A DNA stretch of 6,864 nucleotides from assembly GCA_011371465.1 (NCBI GenBank), contig DRQL01000308.1, forward strand, positions 1-6,864, read 5' to 3'. This DNA is from Gammaproteobacteria bacterium. Lineage in GTDB: Bacteria; Pseudomonadota; Gammaproteobacteria; DSM-19610. Within the stretch, counting starts at the first letter, position 1, and each line of letters starts with the position of its first letter. The position numbers were made by a program, and so were the translations under genes. A model generated the notes under the pieces. The model made no database searches and had not been told where the DNA came from. It saw only the letters and a program-made list of their open reading frames with translations. Positions 4,966 to 6,864 of the stretch are shown one piece after another.

Positions 4966-6864
4966 ATGACGACGAACACGGATGCGATGCCGCACACAGT
5001 CCGGTTCAAACTTAACGGTACAGACCTGGAGGCGCGCAGGGATGAAACCATCCTGCAGACCGCGCAGCGTCACGGTGTGGAAATCCCCCATCTGTGTTAT
5101 AAAGACGGCCTGCGCGCCGGCGGTAACTGCCGCGCCTGCATGGTCGAGATCGAGGGCGAGCGCGTACTGGCGGCATCCTGCTGCCGCTATCCCACCGAGG
5201 GAATGCAGGTCCGCTCCGATAGCCCGCGCGCCCGACAATCACAGCGCATGGTACTGGAGTTGTTACAATCCGACATGCCGGAAACGCGCTACACGCGGCA
5301 TAACGAACTGGATACCTGGTCGCAGAAGCTGGGGCTGGGCAAACCGCGCTTCGCTACCCGCAAGGCAGTCACAGCGGACCTGTCGCACCCGGCCATGGCG
5401 GTCAACCTGGATGCCTGCATCCAGTGCAGCCGCTGCCTGCGCGCCTGCCGCGAGGAACAGGTCAACGATGTCATCGGTTTTGCCGGGCGCGGCGAAGCCA
5501 GTCGCATTGTATTCGATATCGACGACCCCATGGGCAAGAGCACCTGTGTAGCCTGTGGCGAATGTGTGCAGGCCTGCCCGACCGGCGCCCTGATGCCGGC
5601 CAACGGCACCGGCCTGGACGTACCGGACCGCAAGGTCGATTCCGTTTGCCCCTATTGCGGTGTAGGTTGTCTGCTTACCTTTAACATCAAGGATAATCGC
5701 ATACTTTATGTCGAGGGACGTAACGGTCCCGCCAACCGCAACCGCCTGTGCGTCAAAGGTCGTTTCGGTTTTGACTATGTACATCATCGCCAGCGCCTGA
5801 CCAGGCCGCTGATCCGCCGTGACGATGCTCCCAGGACGATATCACCGGATGTCGATCCAGCTGACTATTCCGGTATTTTCCGTGAAGCGAGCTGGGAAGA
5901 AGCGCTGGAAAAGGCCGCTGGCGGTCTGGGCGATATCCGCGACCGGCTGGGCGGCAAAGCGCTGGCCGGTTTCGGTTCCGCCAAGGGTTCCAATGAAGAG
6001 GCCTACCTGTTCCAGAAGCTGGTGCGCACCGGTTTTGGCAGTAACAACGTTGATCACTGTACACGCCTGTGCCATGCATCCTCGGTAGTCGCGCTGCTGG
6101 AAATGATCGGTTCCGGCGCAGTCTCCAACCCGGTACAGGATGTCGCAGAAGCGGACGTCATTATCGTTATCGGCGCCAACCCGACCGAGAACCACCCGGT
6201 CGCGGCAACCTTTATGAAAAACGCTGCAAAAAACGGCAAAACGTTGATTGTCATGGACCCGCGCCGTAACAACCTGGCACGCCATGCCCGCTATGTCCTG
6301 CAATTCCAGCCGGATACCGATGTCGCCATGCTGAACGGCATTATGCATTCGATAATCGATCAGGGCCTGGTAGATGCGGACTTTATCACCCGTCGTACGG
6401 AAGGTTTTGAAGCGCTCAAGGCGCATCTGGAACGCTTCAGCCCTGAATCGGTAGCACCGGTATGCGGCATTCCGGCCGATGTGCTGAAAACAGTCGCGCG
6501 TGTTTACGCCGGCGCGGAATCGTCCATTATCCTGTGGGGTATGGGTGTCTCGCAGCACTCGCATGGCACCGATAATGCGCGGGCGTTGATTTCACTGGCA
6601 CTGATCAGCGGCCAGATCGGCCGTCCCGGTACCGGACTGCACCCCCTGCGCGGCCAGAATAATGTGCAGGGAGCCTCCGATGTCGGTCTCATACCCATGA
6701 TGTATCCAGACTACCAGCGCGTCGATAATGCGCAAGCCCGCAAACGTTTCAGTGAATTATGGGATACTGAACTGGATCCGGAGCCGGGACTCACGGTTGT
6801 CGAGATTATGCATGCCATACTGGATAACAAAATCCATGGCATGTATATCATGGGCGAAAATCCA
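4966..6864 (+). CDS. fdhA: NAD-dependent formate dehydrogenase alpha (catalytic, bis-MGD Mo/W) subunit; 3' end outside window
   Basis: This subunit oxidises formate to CO2 and passes electrons to FdhB. The visible part is 633 codons, starting at ATG 4966 and open to the edge; relatives have roughly 950-1000 residues. Residues 10-80 form a plant-type [2Fe-2S] domain (C44, C55, C58, then C72 or C73). Residues 148-210 hold two [4Fe-4S] motifs (C151/154/157/161 and C194/197/200/204). CPYCGVGC at 228-235 with C262 is the [4Fe-4S] site at the head of the molybdopterin domain. The active site reads HCTRLCHASS, with catalytic metal ligand C369 (not selenocysteine) and H370. R562 in LRGQNNVQGAS matches the catalytic Arg of E. 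coli FdhF. The visible sequence ends in MGENP, a conserved family motif. There is no Tat signal, so it should be cytoplasmic. It starts one base after the fdhB stop behind a strong Shine-Dalgarno site. Metal (Mo or W) cannot be told. Confidence 0.94.
   Translation, partial: MTTNTDAMPHTVRFKLNGTDLEARRDETILQTAQRHGVEIPHLCYKDGLRAGGNCRACMVEIEGERVLAASCCRYPTEGMQVRSDSPRARQSQRMVLELLQSDMPETRYTRHNELDTWSQKLGLGKPRFATRKAVTADLSHPAMAVNLDACIQCSRCLRACREEQVNDVIGFAGRGEASRIVFDIDDPMGKSTCVACGECVQACPTGALMPANGTGLDVPDRKVDSVCPYCGVGCLLTFNIKDNRILYVEGRNGPANRNRLCVKGRFGFDYVHHRQRLTRPLIRRDDAPRTISPDVDPADYSGIFREASWEEALEKAAGGLGDIRDRLGGKALAGFGSAKGSNEEAYLFQKLVRTGFGSNNVDHCTRLCHASSVVALLEMIGSGAVSNPVQDVAEADVIIVIGANPTENHPVAATFMKNAAKNGKTLIVMDPRRNNLARHARYVLQFQPDTDVAMLNGIMHSIIDQGLVDADFITRRTEGFEALKAHLERFSPESVAPVCGIPADVLKTVARVYAGAESSIILWGMGVSQHSHGTDNARALISLALISGQIGRPGTGLHPLRGQNNVQGASDVGLIPMMYPDYQRVDNAQARKRFSELWDTELDPEPGLTVVEIMHAILDNKIHGMYIMGENP

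Noticed and set aside
5842..6564. 240-codon open frame on the minus strand opposite fdhA
   Set aside because: The plus strand here carries the active-site Cys region and is open across the whole span with conserved motifs; the minus frame has no recognisable domain.
3297..6864. Complex I (NuoEFG) or NAD-reducing hydrogenase module
   Set aside because: The last gene has the formate dehydrogenase active-site Cys-His pair and the LRGQNNVQGAS arginine motif, and no other Nuo or hydrogenase subunit is present.

Overview
The window is part of one tightly packed, plus-strand operon for the last steps of tetrahydromethanopterin (H4MPT)-linked C1 oxidation. It holds five genes and almost no intergenic DNA. 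In order they are: the 3' part of fhcA, fhcD and fhcC (three of the four subunits of the bacterial formyltransferase/hydrolase complex), a fused NuoE-NuoF-type diaphorase subunit of an NAD-linked formate dehydrogenase, and the 5' two thirds of its molybdenum/tungsten catalytic subunit. The first gene begins left of the window and the last runs off the right edge. All protein assignments come from motifs and remembered family sequences, not from a database search.

Organism: the Fhc complex with H4MPT/methylofuran chemistry in a bacterial-style operon, beside an NAD-linked formate dehydrogenase, points to a methylotrophic or formaldehyde-oxidising proteobacterium. GC content looks to be in the upper 50s percent by eye. 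A gammaproteobacterium is plausible but not shown. The fhcA-fhcD-fhcC order matches the fhcB-A-D-C order known in methylotrophs, so fhcB probably lies just upstream.

Layout: fhcA (to 1585) overlaps fhcD by 4 bases (TTGA), and fhcD overlaps fhcC by 4 bases (ATGA). After a 6-base gap comes the fused fdhB (3297-4964), then a 1-base gap and fdhA (4966 to the edge). This spacing predicts one transcript with translational coupling. There is no promoter, terminator, RNA gene, mobile element or CRISPR array in view, and no gene-free stretch longer than 6 bases.

How the genes work together: FhcD moves the formyl group from formyl-H4MPT to methylofuran carried by the complex. FhcA, a dinuclear-zinc amidohydrolase, hydrolyses it to formate. 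FhcC is the beta-helical scaffold. FdhA then oxidises formate to CO2 at a bis-MGD metal centre, and electrons pass through iron-sulfur clusters to the FMN/NAD site of FdhB, giving NADH. The most notable point is this gene-level linkage of formate release to formate oxidation. It recalls the archaeal formylmethanofuran dehydrogenase, where both activities sit in one complex.
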